From: CAZWDL01 sp964632995
Lineage (GTDB): Bacteria; Bacteroidota; Bacteroidia; Chitinophagales; Saprospiraceae
Direction: 5' to 3'
DNA: 8,080 nucleotides
NCBI GenBank assembly: GCA_964632995.1
Contig: CAZWDL010000199.1
Coordinates: forward strand, 1 to 8,080
Shown here one piece after another: positions 1 through 6,700 of this stretch. A model generated the notes under the pieces. The model saw nothing but the letters and a program-made list of their open reading frames with translations. It did no database searches and was not told where the DNA came from. The translations under genes were made by a program, and so were the position numbers. The stretch's first letter is position 1. Each line of letters begins with the position of its first letter.

Positions 1-1397
1 GTAGCTCGCTGAACAGCGGCATAGCGAACCGCCTTTTCTTCGTCGCCGCCTTTCGGCAAACGCATTGCTTCCAGGATAGCTTCGAAAGCGCGGGCGTCTT
101 CATCGACGAGGCGGAGCAGATCGGTCTGAATGCGGCGGCTGCGCTCCGCCCAGTCGGAGAACATTTCCCAATCCTTTTCCAAACCGCGCTTGTGAGCCGA
201 CAAGTTGGCGACCATGGTTCCCAGCGCCGCCCCCAGCGCCGCCGTGTAGGCCGCTGCCGAGCCCGCGGCCGGTGTCACCCGGTCGGAGGCAACCTGGTCG
301 GCAAAGTCGTCCAGGCTGCTGTGCAGCAAAGGAAACTGCCCCGGTGATTGCAGGCGGTATTCAATAATTTTTTGCACAGGATCGAAGGGCGCCAGCTCAT
401 CGAGTCCCAGAGATTTGACTGCGATTTTGACCAGTTCCGCCTCCGAGACCCCCAGGGAGCGTTGCTGCTGATGCAGGAAATAGCGCCCGGCTTCCAAAAA
501 CACCCGCAGCGGCGCCATCCCCACTAGTTCGGAACCGGTGGCCCGCATCCCACGGCGGGCGGCGCTTTTGCGGCAGGCCTCGAAAGCCAGGTGAAGGGGG
601 GTCTTCTTGATATCTACGAGGTTCATCGACACCTGCGCGATGCCGAAGCCCTCCAGGTGCCAGCCGATAGCTTTCACCCCTTTGCAGGCGCCCGGAAGGC
701 GCTGCGGCCGCCCCTTCTCATCGCGAGCGACAGGCCCGCTGACGGGGTCTCCTTGCCGTTTGACCCGGCCGCGCTCACGCACATCAAAAGCTACTGCATT
801 GGCCCGCCGCACGGAGGTGGTATTCAAATTGACATTGTAGGCAATAAGGAAATCGCGCGCGCCGATAGCCGTAGCACCGGCCCGGGCATTGAAGCGCGCC
901 GGCCCGTAATCCGGTTTCCACTCCGGCTGCCGCAGCTTGTCGGGCAATGCTTCGTATTCCCCCGCCCGGATATGGGCCAGGTTGCGGCGCTCCGGCCTGG
1001 TGGCTGCCTGTTCGTACAGATAGAAGGGAATGTCCAGTTCGCGACCGACCATCTCTCCAAGGCGCTGCGCCCACTCCACCACTTCTCCCATCGCGATATT
1101 GGCAATGGGAATCAGGGGACATACATCCGTGGCGCCCATTCGGGGATGTTCGCCCTTATGCCGGCGCATATCGATCAATTCTGCCGCCTTGCGAATGGCG
1201 TGAAAGGCCGCCTCCACCACCACGGCCGGGGCTCCAACGAAAGTCACTACCGTGCGGTTGGTGTCCCAGCCCATATCTACATCCAGCAGTTGTACTCCCT
1301 CCACTTCTTCAATGGCTTGAGTGATCTGTCCAATGATAGCTTTGTCGCGGCCTTCGCTGAAATTAGGTACGCATTCGATGAGCGGTTCCTGGATCAT
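1..1397 (-). CDS. ftcD: Glutamate formimidoyltransferase / formimidoyltetrahydrofolate cyclodeaminase, 3' end outside window
   Basis: Bifunctional cytosolic enzyme of histidine degradation. It moves the formimino group of N-formimino-glutamate to tetrahydrofolate, then deaminates the product to 5,10-methenyl-THF and ammonia. The visible 465 residues start MIQEPLIECVPNFSEGRDKA. The N-terminal transferase subdomain spans about 1-180 and contains RRHKGEHPRMGATDVCPLIP (78-97); H84 aligns with the catalytic His82 I recall for the mammalian enzyme. The second transferase subdomain (about 181-325) contains IGWHLEGFGIAQVSMNLVDI. The cyclodeaminase domain starts near 360 with VTPAAGSAAAYTAALGAALG and LVDEDARAFEAILEAMRLPK (430-449). 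About 75-100 C-terminal residues are missing because the frame stays open to the window edge; this is not evidence of a broken gene. The ATG at 1397 puts the family-typical N-terminus right after the start; no Shine-Dalgarno is visible. It follows the FAD/Fe-S gene by 135 bp on the same strand. Other hut genes might lie beyond the left edge (inference). Confidence 0.96.
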   Translation of the reverse strand, partial: MIQEPLIECVPNFSEGRDKAIIGQITQAIEEVEGVQLLDVDMGWDTNRTVVTFVGAPAVVVEAAFHAIRKAAELIDMRRHKGEHPRMGATDVCPLIPIANIAMGEVVEWAQRLGEMVGRELDIPFYLYEQAATRPERRNLAHIRAGEYEALPDKLRQPEWKPDYGPARFNARAGATAIGARDFLIAYNVNLNTTSVRRANAVAFDVRERGRVKRQGDPVSGPVARDEKGRPQRLPGACKGVKAIGWHLEGFGIAQVSMNLVDIKKTPLHLAFEACRKSAARRGMRATGSELVGMAPLRVFLEAGRYFLHQQQRSLGVSEAELVKIAVKSLGLDELAPFDPVQKIIEYRLQSPGQFPLLHSSLDDFADQVASDRVTPAAGSAAAYTAALGAALGTMVANLSAHKRGLEKDWEMFSDWAERSRRIQTDLLRLVDEDARAFEAILEAMRLPKGGDEEKAVRYAAVQRA

Positions 1398-1532
1398 AAG
1401 TAAGGATTGGAAAGTTGATTAATGATGATACATCTTATTACCCCAGCTCTATAGATATTGTTTCATTGTCCAGGGTGGAGTGTTTCCTTTCAGCGCTCCC
1501 AACAATGGAGCCATGTAATCCTGTAACCATTC

Positions 1533-4460
1533 CTACCCCTCCAATGCCTCGCGCAGCACCTCTACCGGATGTTTCGCCTTCCTTTGAGTACCGTCGAGGA
1601 TCTGATGCCGGCAGCTGGTGCCCGGCGCTGCGATGATCGTGTCGGCTTCTGCTTTCCGTACGGCCGGAAACAGCACCAGTTCTCCTACGTTCATACTTAC
1701 CTCGTAGTGTTCCTTTTCGTAGCCGAAGGAGCCGGCCATACCGCAGCAACCAGAGGGGATAACCTCGACGGTGTAGTTTTCCGGCAGGGCAAGGGCGAAG
1801 GCGGAATGATCAACGGAAGACAGGGATTTCTGGTGGCAGTGGCCATGCAGCAATACCGTTTTCTTTTCTTTGGTAAAAGGGCTACTGTCCAGTTTGCCCA
1901 GTTCCATTTCCCGGCAAAGGAATTCCTCGATCATCAGGGCGTTGCGGCCCAGTTCTTTAGCAGCCGATTGCATATCGAGGGGAACGAGGCGGGGGTATTC
2001 ATCGCGGAAACCGAGGATGGCCGAAGGTTCTAACCCTACCAGCGGCATGAATTCGGAAGCCTTCCGGCTAAAAAGGCGCACATTTTCAATAGCCATATTG
2101 CGAGCCGGATCCAGCAGACCTTTTGAGATATGCGCCCGGCCGCTGTCGGGGTGATCCACCATACCTACTTCGTAGCCCAGGCGATTGAGCAGCTCGATAG
2201 CGCGGATGCCGGCTTCCGTGTCGTTGTAGTTGGTGAATTCATCGCAAAAGAACCAAACCTTGCCTTTGACCGGCGGATGCGGTTCGAGTTTGCGGCCGTA
2301 TCGTTTAAACCAACGGCGCAGGGAAATGCGATGTACCGGCGGCAGCGATCGTTGCGGCGCAATTCCCAGTACTTTTTTGGCCAGGCCGCTGGTAAAATTA
2401 TTCGTCAGCATGAAGTTGCTCAGGGGCGATACCCGGATGGCCAGGCCGTTTAGCGAAGCGATGTTGGCGAAAGCGCGAGAGCGTATGGGTACCTTGCTGG
2501 TTTTATACTTCTGGTACAGGTATTCCGCTTTGAGGGTAGCGACATCCACATTGGAAGGACACTCTGAGGTGCAACCCTTGCAGGACAGGCACAGGTCCAT
2601 CACCTCGTCGAGCTCTTTAGCGTCGAAGGGATTGGCGTTTTTGGGTCGGGTGAGCAGTTCCCGCAGTGCGTTGGCGCGGGCGCGGGTGCTGTCGCGTTCA
2701 TTGCGCGTAGCCATGTAGCTGGGGCACATGGTGCCGCCGGTGTAGGCCAGTTTACGGCAATCACCCGATCCGTTGCACTTCTCGGCCAGGCGCAGGATGC
2801 CGCCCTCCTCCGCGTAGTCGAATATCGTATCGTACTCCGGCGTCTCCTGTCCCGCCTCGTAGCGCAGCGTCTCGTTCATCGGCGGCGCATCGACGATCTT
2901 GCCGGGATTGAGCAAGTGAAGCGGATCCCAGGTTTCCTTCACCTCGCGGAGCAGCTCGTAATTTTCCGTACCGAGCATCAGCGGGATGAATGCCGCTCTT
3001 ACGCGACCGTCGCCGTGTTCGCCGCTGAGGGAGCCGTTGTATTTTTTGACCAGTTTGGCGGAAGCCTCCCCAATGTCGTGGAAGAGCTGCTGGTCCTTCT
3101 CTGATTTCAAATTGAGGATAGGCCGCAGGTGCAACTCTCCGGCGCCGGCATGGGCGTAGTAGACCGTCTGTTGACCAAAGCCTTTCATCATCTCTTCAAA
3201 CTCGGCTATGTAGTCGGGCAGGTCCTGCAGCGCCACGGCCGTATCTTCGATGCAGGCCACCGGTTTGGCATCGCCGGGCATATTCGACAGCAGGCCGAGG
3301 CCGGCCGCCCGCAGTTTCCACACGCGCTGGGTGACGGGGCCGAACACCTTGGGATAAGCATATCCCCGGCCCGCTGCTTTCATGGCTTCGATCAGGCGAT
3401 CAGCTTTAGCTTCTGCATCCTCTTTTGCCTGCCCCCTGAATTCGATCATCAGTATAGCTGCTGGATCACCTTCGACGAAAAAGCGGTTTTTCTGTTGCTC
3501 TATGTTGTTGCGCGTCAGGTCGAGGATGATCTTGTCCATTAACTCACAGGCGGCAGGTTTGTGCTCCATCGCCACCAGCGTTCCGTGCATGGCTTCGTCG
3601 ATGCTTTCGAAATGCACACAGACAACGACGTCTTCGGGCGGCGGCGCCGGATCGACATGCAGCTTGACTTCGGTAACAAAAGCCAGTGTTCCTTCTGAAC
3701 CACAGATGAGCTCACAGAAGTTGAAAGGCTTCCCTTCCGGAAGAAAAGGCTGCGTGTCGAGCAGCAGATCCAGTGCATACCCCGTATTGCGCCGGTGGAT
3801 GCTCGATTTCGGATACTGCTCCCGTATGCGTTGTTGCACTCCGGGTTGGCTCAGGCGCTCGTAGATTTGCTTGTAGAGCTTACCTTCCAGGTCCTCCTGT
3901 TCCAGTTTGGCCTGAAATGCTTCCGGGCTGAGGCTGCGGAAGGTCACCTCGGAGCCGTCGGCCAGCAGGGCCTGCAGCTCGAGCACGTGATCGCGGGTGC
4001 TCCCATAGACGATGGAAGTGGTGCCGCAGGAGTTGTTGCCTACCATACCGCCGATCATCGCCCGGTTAGCTGTAGAGGTGTTGGGACCGAAAAACAACCC
4101 GTGGGGGCGCAGGTGCTCGTTGAGCTCATCCCGGATCACACCGGGTTGCAGCCGGACCCAGTTTTCTTCTTTATTGACTTCCAGGATGTGATTGAAATAC
4201 TTCGATATGTCGACGACGATGCCGCTGCCGACACACTGGCCGGCCAGTGAGGTCCCCGCCGCCCGGGGAATGATTGAGGTCTCGTGCTTCCAGGCAAAAT
4301 GGAGTATCTTTTTGATGTCCTCTACTGTACGGGGTATCGCTACAGCCAGGGGCCACTCTCGGTAAACGGATGCGTCGGTTGCGTAGCAAATGCGCATCAG
4401 CTCGTCAAAGTAAAGCTCGCCCTGGAGGTCCGCCTGTAATAGTTGAAGATCCTCGGTCAT
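1533..4460 (-). CDS. FAD-binding and (Fe-S)-binding oxidoreductase, GlcD/D-lactate dehydrogenase type fused to a GlpC-like module
   Basis: Predicted one-chain dehydrogenase of 975 residues that oxidises a 2-hydroxy acid (D-lactate, glycolate or similar; substrate not readable) on FAD and passes electrons through Fe-S clusters, probably to the quinone pool. The PCMH-type FAD domain covers about 27-267, with PRAAGTSLAGQCVGSG at 65 and GMVGNNSCGTTSIVYGST at 138. The FAD-oxidase C-terminal domain follows, with SGEHGDGRVR near 479 and NPGKIVD at 518. A ferredoxin-like region has C562, C568, C579-P, then C624, C627, C630, C634-P. Two CCG-type domains follow: the first keeps C739 but has DSG where CCG is expected; the second is complete, with HCHQKS (C875), GCCG (C905-C906) and C950. 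No transmembrane helix or signal peptide is seen. An in-frame TTG at 4499 would add 13 residues; I prefer the ATG at 4460 because the added segment is low-complexity and TTG starts are rare. The length fits the roughly 970-residue family. Confidence 0.93.
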   Translation of the reverse strand: MTEDLQLLQADLQGELYFDELMRICYATDASVYREWPLAVAIPRTVEDIKKILHFAWKHETSIIPRAAGTSLAGQCVGSGIVVDISKYFNHILEVNKEENWVRLQPGVIRDELNEHLRPHGLFFGPNTSTANRAMIGGMVGNNSCGTTSIVYGSTRDHVLELQALLADGSEVTFRSLSPEAFQAKLEQEDLEGKLYKQIYERLSQPGVQQRIREQYPKSSIHRRNTGYALDLLLDTQPFLPEGKPFNFCELICGSEGTLAFVTEVKLHVDPAPPPEDVVVCVHFESIDEAMHGTLVAMEHKPAACELMDKIILDLTRNNIEQQKNRFFVEGDPAAILMIEFRGQAKEDAEAKADRLIEAMKAAGRGYAYPKVFGPVTQRVWKLRAAGLGLLSNMPGDAKPVACIEDTAVALQDLPDYIAEFEEMMKGFGQQTVYYAHAGAGELHLRPILNLKSEKDQQLFHDIGEASAKLVKKYNGSLSGEHGDGRVRAAFIPLMLGTENYELLREVKETWDPLHLLNPGKIVDAPPMNETLRYEAGQETPEYDTIFDYAEEGGILRLAEKCNGSGDCRKLAYTGGTMCPSYMATRNERDSTRARANALRELLTRPKNANPFDAKELDEVMDLCLSCKGCTSECPSNVDVATLKAEYLYQKYKTSKVPIRSRAFANIASLNGLAIRVSPLSNFMLTNNFTSGLAKKVLGIAPQRSLPPVHRISLRRWFKRYGRKLEPHPPVKGKVWFFCDEFTNYNDTEAGIRAIELLNRLGYEVGMVDHPDSGRAHISKGLLDPARNMAIENVRLFSRKASEFMPLVGLEPSAILGFRDEYPRLVPLDMQSAAKELGRNALMIEEFLCREMELGKLDSSPFTKEKKTVLLHGHCHQKSLSSVDHSAFALALPENYTVEVIPSGCCGMAGSFGYEKEHYEVSMNVGELVLFPAVRKAEADTIIAAPGTSCRHQILDGTQRKAKHPVEVLREALEG

Positions 4461-4519
4461 AAGTTGCGGTGTGGGTAGTGAGTGTGTTTTTGGTTGCAAC
4501 GACTCGTGCGCGGTGAAAG

Positions 4520-4538
4520 CTGTTTATAACTTAAACAG
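4520..4538. repeat. Perfect 7-bp inverted repeat between the lipoprotein and FAD/Fe-S genes
   Basis: CTGTTTA (4520-4526) and TAAACAG (4532-4538) are exact reverse complements separated by five bases. The palindrome sits 13 bp after the lipoprotein stop codon and about 60 bp before the FAD/Fe-S ATG on the minus strand. The stem is AT-rich and no clear U-run follows it, so a strong intrinsic terminator is unlikely. It could be a weak attenuator or an operator for the downstream oxidoreductase; lactate/glycolate dehydrogenase genes often have local regulators, but none is visible here. A palindrome this short can also occur by chance. Confidence 0.3.
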
Positions 4539-4550
4539 TCGGCCAACTGC

Positions 4551-5120
4551 TCATTCCCCCAACAGCCGCACCACCACGCGATTATTCTCCTTATTGCTGC
4601 CGTCCCCGCCCTGTCCGGCAGCAATGCCCTGGGTGCTGACCATTTGCGGTTCCACGCCGTTATCCAGCAAGCCGCTTTTGAGGAACATGGCGCGCATTTT
4701 GGCGAGGCTTTCCGGGCTGGCCATCGATCCGCTATGGTCGGCGTGAGCGACGATTTCCACGTTCATGCGTGGGTTGGCATTCAGCACCATCGCCAGTTCA
4801 TCGATTTCACGCTGGGCAGTCTCGTCCTTATTCACCACCGAGGCGCCGGACTCAAAAGACAAGTACTCGAAACTGGCCGTCTTTCCGTAAACCTGCCCGC
4901 CCTGTTCGATGATGGCCTTGACCTGCTCGGCAACGCCATTTTCAAGGAGCGACGCATTCTCCATTTGATCTCTGGCCGCCTCCGCCTGAGCTGCGGGATC
5001 GGTGATGCCTTCCTCCGTAGCCGTTTCTTCTGCTTCCTGCCCGGCGTCACTGTCCTGGCAGGCCGGCAGCGTGATGATGATGATTAGAAAAATCCAAACG
5101 GGAATTATGCTCTTTTTCAT
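4551..5120 (-). CDS. OmpA-family outer-membrane lipoprotein
   Basis: Small lipoprotein of 189 residues predicted to anchor in the outer membrane and bind peptidoglycan. The N-terminus is a textbook lipoprotein signal: MKKS, a hydrophobic stretch (residues 5-19), and lipobox LPAC with C21 as the lipidated residue. A Glu/Ala-rich linker (about 25-60) follows. The OmpA-like domain covers about 84-188: FEYLSFESGASVV (84-96), NPRMNVEIVAHADHSG (116-131), KMRAMFLKSGLL (141-152) and NNRVVVRLL (179-187). D128 and R143 match the Asp and Arg that hold diaminopimelate in characterised OmpA domains, and their spacing of 15 residues equals that in Acinetobacter OmpA (D271/R286). There is no beta-barrel part, so it is Pal-like rather than a porin, but it is not assigned as pal: it lies outside any tol cluster and is divergent. 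It is 67 bp downstream of the aldo/keto reductase and may share its transcript. Confidence 0.88.
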   Translation of the reverse strand: MKKSIIPVWIFLIIIITLPACQDSDAGQEAEETATEEGITDPAAQAEAARDQMENASLLENGVAEQVKAIIEQGGQVYGKTASFEYLSFESGASVVNKDETAQREIDELAMVLNANPRMNVEIVAHADHSGSMASPESLAKMRAMFLKSGLLDNGVEPQMVSTQGIAAGQGGDGSNKENNRVVVRLLGE

Positions 5121-5187
5121 GATTTAAACGATATACTCTGGTTAGAAAAAGATGTAAATATAATAAGTTGCCGGGCAAAAATCCCAT

Positions 5188-6183
5188 TCAGTTCCATTTG
5201 AGCGCCGAGCGTTTCGACCAGTAAGTTTCCGGCTTCTGGCGCATCTCGGCGATCTGACGCTGGGCATCTGTTCCGAGCTCGATATTCAGCGCATCGAGGT
5301 TCGACAACAGGTGATTGGCGACAGCAGCGCCGCTGAGCACGCTGTGCACCCATGGCCGGCTGAGGACAAAGGCCAGGGCAATAGCGTCCATCCCTACCTC
5401 GTATTCGCGCCCGATAATTTCCAGGCGCTGCTTGCTGATCTTGAATTCAGGGTCGTCGTTGCGTACGGTCAGCCGGCCGTTGGCCAGCGCCTCCTTGATG
5501 ATAACCCCTATACCACGCCCGGCGGCTTCTTCCAGCACCGGCCCGGTCGATTGCTCCAGAATATTATAGGTCGCCTGTACGGTGTCGAAAAGGCGGCGTC
5601 CGTTTACTTCCAGGTCGATAGCACGCTGCAACAGCGCCACCTGATCGGGCCCGCTGACCGTCGTACCGATCAGGATTCCGTGTTCTTCGCGCAGCTCGGC
5701 CAGGTGCTGCAGCACCTCCGTTTTATCGAATACCCCGCTTTCAAAGGTAGCTGAATGAATCTGGTAAATCTTCAGATGCGGCAGCAGCACTTTCGACTTT
5801 TCCCACTGCCGCTGCAGATTCTCCAGCGAGTGGTCTTTAATTTCGTGGATATCCGTTTCCACTTTCCAGTCGGCGGTATAACTATAGCCCCATTTGGAGC
5901 TGACGACTGCGTCATCGTAACCGTTCTCCTGTATCCAGGTCTGAAGAAACTGCTCGGCCCGGCCGTAGGAGCGCGCGGCGTCGAAATGACGGATGCCGTT
6001 CTCGTAGGCCAGGTCGAGGAGGCGATGGGTCCGTCGTTCCATTGCTTCCACGACGTAATTGAAGGCCAGGTCTTCGCCGTGACCCAGGTTAATGTAGCCG
6101 GGGCGGCCCAGGGCCGCCAGGCCGAGGCCCATGCGGGATACTTTCAGGTTGCTGTCTCCGAGAGGGATCATGTGTGGCTTCAT
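5188..6183 (-). CDS. Aldo/keto reductase family oxidoreductase
   Basis: Cytosolic NAD(P)H-dependent reductase or sugar dehydrogenase of 331 residues with the (beta/alpha)8 AKR fold. The catalytic tetrad is visible: D68 and Y73 in GIRHFDAARSYG, K97 in VSSKWG, and H143 in IYQIHSATFES. The cofactor side includes GTTVSGP (173-179), IIKEALANGRL (228-238) and the C-terminal SVLSGAAVANHLLSNLDAL (281-299). A segment ALGRPGYINLGHGEDL (24-39) before the first helix seems to mark a subgroup; the closest general resemblance is to D-threo-aldose 1-dehydrogenase-like AKRs. The substrate cannot be read from the sequence. The start at 6183 is chosen because strand one begins at IPLGDSNLKVSRMGLG; M5 is an alternative. 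TATATTAG (minus strand, 6198-6191) resembles the Bacteroidota -7 box TAnnTTTG at five of six fixed positions and would give a nearly leaderless mRNA, but no -33 TTTG is seen. Phased repeats lie just upstream. Confidence 0.93.
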   Translation of the reverse strand: MKPHMIPLGDSNLKVSRMGLGLAALGRPGYINLGHGEDLAFNYVVEAMERRTHRLLDLAYENGIRHFDAARSYGRAEQFLQTWIQENGYDDAVVSSKWGYSYTADWKVETDIHEIKDHSLENLQRQWEKSKVLLPHLKIYQIHSATFESGVFDKTEVLQHLAELREEHGILIGTTVSGPDQVALLQRAIDLEVNGRRLFDTVQATYNILEQSTGPVLEEAAGRGIGVIIKEALANGRLTVRNDDPEFKISKQRLEIIGREYEVGMDAIALAFVLSRPWVHSVLSGAAVANHLLSNLDALNIELGTDAQRQIAEMRQKPETYWSKRSALKWN

Positions 6184-6432
6184 AGTGGGGCTAATATAGG
6201 GAAAAGGAGTGATTTGAGATCGTTTGAGCGGGTTTGAGTTGGTTAGAGGGCGTTTGAGATATTGGGTCAGCTAAGAAGCTGTTTAGCTTCTGGGGTAAGC
6301 GTGTTCTTGCGGTATTTTTATTGTTTTGATAAAATGGGGAAGTTATTCTTCGCCGGCCCCTCAGTACAAAATGAATAATTTTTTTCTTCGTTAGTGCAAC
6401 GTTTTGGGCTTCATTTGCACCTGGATTGTGAA
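6184..6432. other. Non-coding spacer between the aldo/keto reductase start and the tnpB remnant
   Basis: No credible gene is seen on either strand here. The reading frame that runs across it on the minus strand (6658-6191) gives low-complexity text and is out of frame with the TnpB remnant. The stretch is AT-richer than its surroundings, with T-runs around 6314-6318 and 6378-6387. It contains the phased repeats, a 7-bp hairpin (AGAAGCT/AGCTTCT, 6274-6291, GTTT loop) without a U-run, and a 6-bp inverted repeat GTGCAA/TTGCAC (6394-6399, 6415-6420). It presumably includes the reductase promoter at its left and the original target DNA of the IS605-type element at its right. Confidence 0.6.
6211..6260. 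repeat. Five 10-bp-phased direct repeats upstream of the aldo/keto reductase gene
   Basis: The plus strand has TTTGAG at 6213, 6223, 6233 and 6253, with a variant TTAGAG at 6243, so the motif recurs exactly every 10 bp for five units. On the strand of the reductase gene the motif reads CTCAAA and lies 28-77 bp before its ATG. The four bases between motifs vary. The 10-bp period places every copy on nearly the same face of the helix, as expected for cooperative protein binding, but a decayed tandem repeat made by slippage would look the same. Function is not known. Confidence 0.6.
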
Positions 6433-6498
6433 CTACCCACCAGCTAAAGACTGGTGGGCTTCGGGCTTCCCAGAGATGTGCCCCGACCGAGGTCGGGG
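6433..6498 (-). ncRNA. Candidate omegaRNA/reRNA 3' scaffold at the tnpB right end
   Basis: In IS200/IS605 elements the guide RNA of TnpB overlaps the end of the gene and the transposon right end, with the guide taken from DNA just beyond. Here two perfect hairpins lie in that place: CCCCGACC/GGTCGGGG (6481-6488 and 6491-6498; two bases between the arms, so really a 7-bp stem with a 4-base loop) and CCCACCAG/CTGGTGGG (6436-6443 and 6451-6458, 7-base loop). The second encodes the last residues of the remnant and ends next to its stop codon. The exact RNA ends and the right-end cleavage site are not determined; a guide would be read from about 6432 downward on the minus strand. The assignment follows from position and structure, not from a match to a known RNA. 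Confidence 0.5.
6436..6458. repeat. Subterminal hairpin of the IS605-type right end
   Basis: An 8-bp perfect stem (CCCACCAG at 6436-6443, CTGGTGGG at 6451-6458) with loop CTAAAGA. IS200/IS605 ends carry such subterminal palindromes, which the TnpA Y1 transposase recognises in single-stranded form. Its overlap with the tnpB stop codon suits the right end. If correct, the element boundary is a few bases below 6433, but the matching left end is not in the window. Confidence 0.55.
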
Positions 6499-6647
6499 TC
6501 TTACCTTCTCTCCACCCGTGTTTTCGACAGTCCCTGCCGAAATGATTCTTTTTCCCTCCCGCAGGATATTGACGGCTGCATTGATATCCCGGTCCAACTG
6601 GTGGCCGTTTCCACACGTCCATACTCTCACGGACAGGTCCAGATCTG

Positions 6648-6670
6648 AGACTGTTCATTAAAGTGTGTCT
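6648..6670 (+). repeat. Left terminal inverted repeat of the IS256-family element
   Basis: Aligned with the reverse complement of 8058-8080, 17 of 23 positions agree. The shared cores are GTTCA (6653-6657) and AGTGTGTCT (6662-6670). The outermost five bases match poorly (AGACT against GGATA), so the precise tip is uncertain. A GTG codon inside the repeat (6665) opens the transposase frame but is unlikely to be its real start. Confidence 0.75.
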
Positions 6671-6700
6671 GCTTATATTAACGAAACAGACACCACAATT

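Larger units (their letters stand above)
6433..6647 (-). pseudogene. tnpB: C-terminal remnant of an IS200/IS605-family TnpB RNA-guided nuclease gene
   Basis: About 70 codons of the 3' end of a tnpB-like gene remain, reading DLDLSVRVWTCGNGHQLDRD then INAAVNILREGKRIISAGT and ending in EAHQSLAGG with TAG at 6435-6433. The DRDINAAVNIL block is the hallmark third RuvC motif of TnpB, whose Asp is catalytic, preceded by one half of the target-binding zinc finger (WTC). The second cysteine of the usual CxxC pair is absent: CGNGH has Gly then His. The frame is closed upstream by TGA at 6657-6655, within the terminal repeat of the IS256 element, and everything earlier (wedge and REC-like parts, RuvC-I and II) is missing. 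The simplest reading is that the IS256-family element inserted into tnpB, and the 5' part should lie beyond the right end of the window on the minus strand. No TnpA transposase is visible. The fragment cannot encode an active nuclease. Confidence 0.85.

Noticed and set aside
591..1403. A 270-codon open frame on the plus strand.
   Set aside because: It lies wholly antisense to ftcD, which has clear family motifs on the minus strand. The translated plus-strand text shows no recognisable motif and is a GC-driven shadow.
1495..1511. Hairpin GCTCC/GGAGC after the FAD/Fe-S gene as a terminator.
   Set aside because: The stem is only 5 bp with a 7-base loop and no U-run follows on the minus strand.
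4461..4499. TTG start adding 13 residues to the FAD/Fe-S protein.
   Set aside because: The ATG at 4460 gives the family-typical N-terminus; the added residues are Pro/Thr/Gln-rich with no supporting ribosome site.
6211..6260. CRISPR array.
   Set aside because: The units are only 10 bp with 4-base variable parts; there are no spacers of CRISPR length and no cas genes.
6274..6291. Hairpin AGAAGCT/AGCTTCT as a terminator.
   Set aside because: No U-run follows on either strand, and no gene ends here that would need it.
6191..6658. A 155-codon minus-strand frame over the tnpB region and spacer.
   Set aside because: It is out of frame with the TnpB motif DRDINAAVNIL and its own translation is low-complexity; it crosses remnant, right end and intergenic DNA without any domain.
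6652..6679. Sigma70-like promoter TGTTCA / TATATT for the transposase (16-bp spacing).
   Set aside because: The -35 part is a poor match and the expected Bacteroidota consensus (TTTG, TAnnTTTG) is absent, so it is not listed as a feature.
6665..6700. GTG start of the transposase inside the left terminal repeat.
   Set aside because: The 12 extra residues do not resemble IS256 transposase N-termini, and the ATG at 6701 starts a typical Lys-rich N-terminus.
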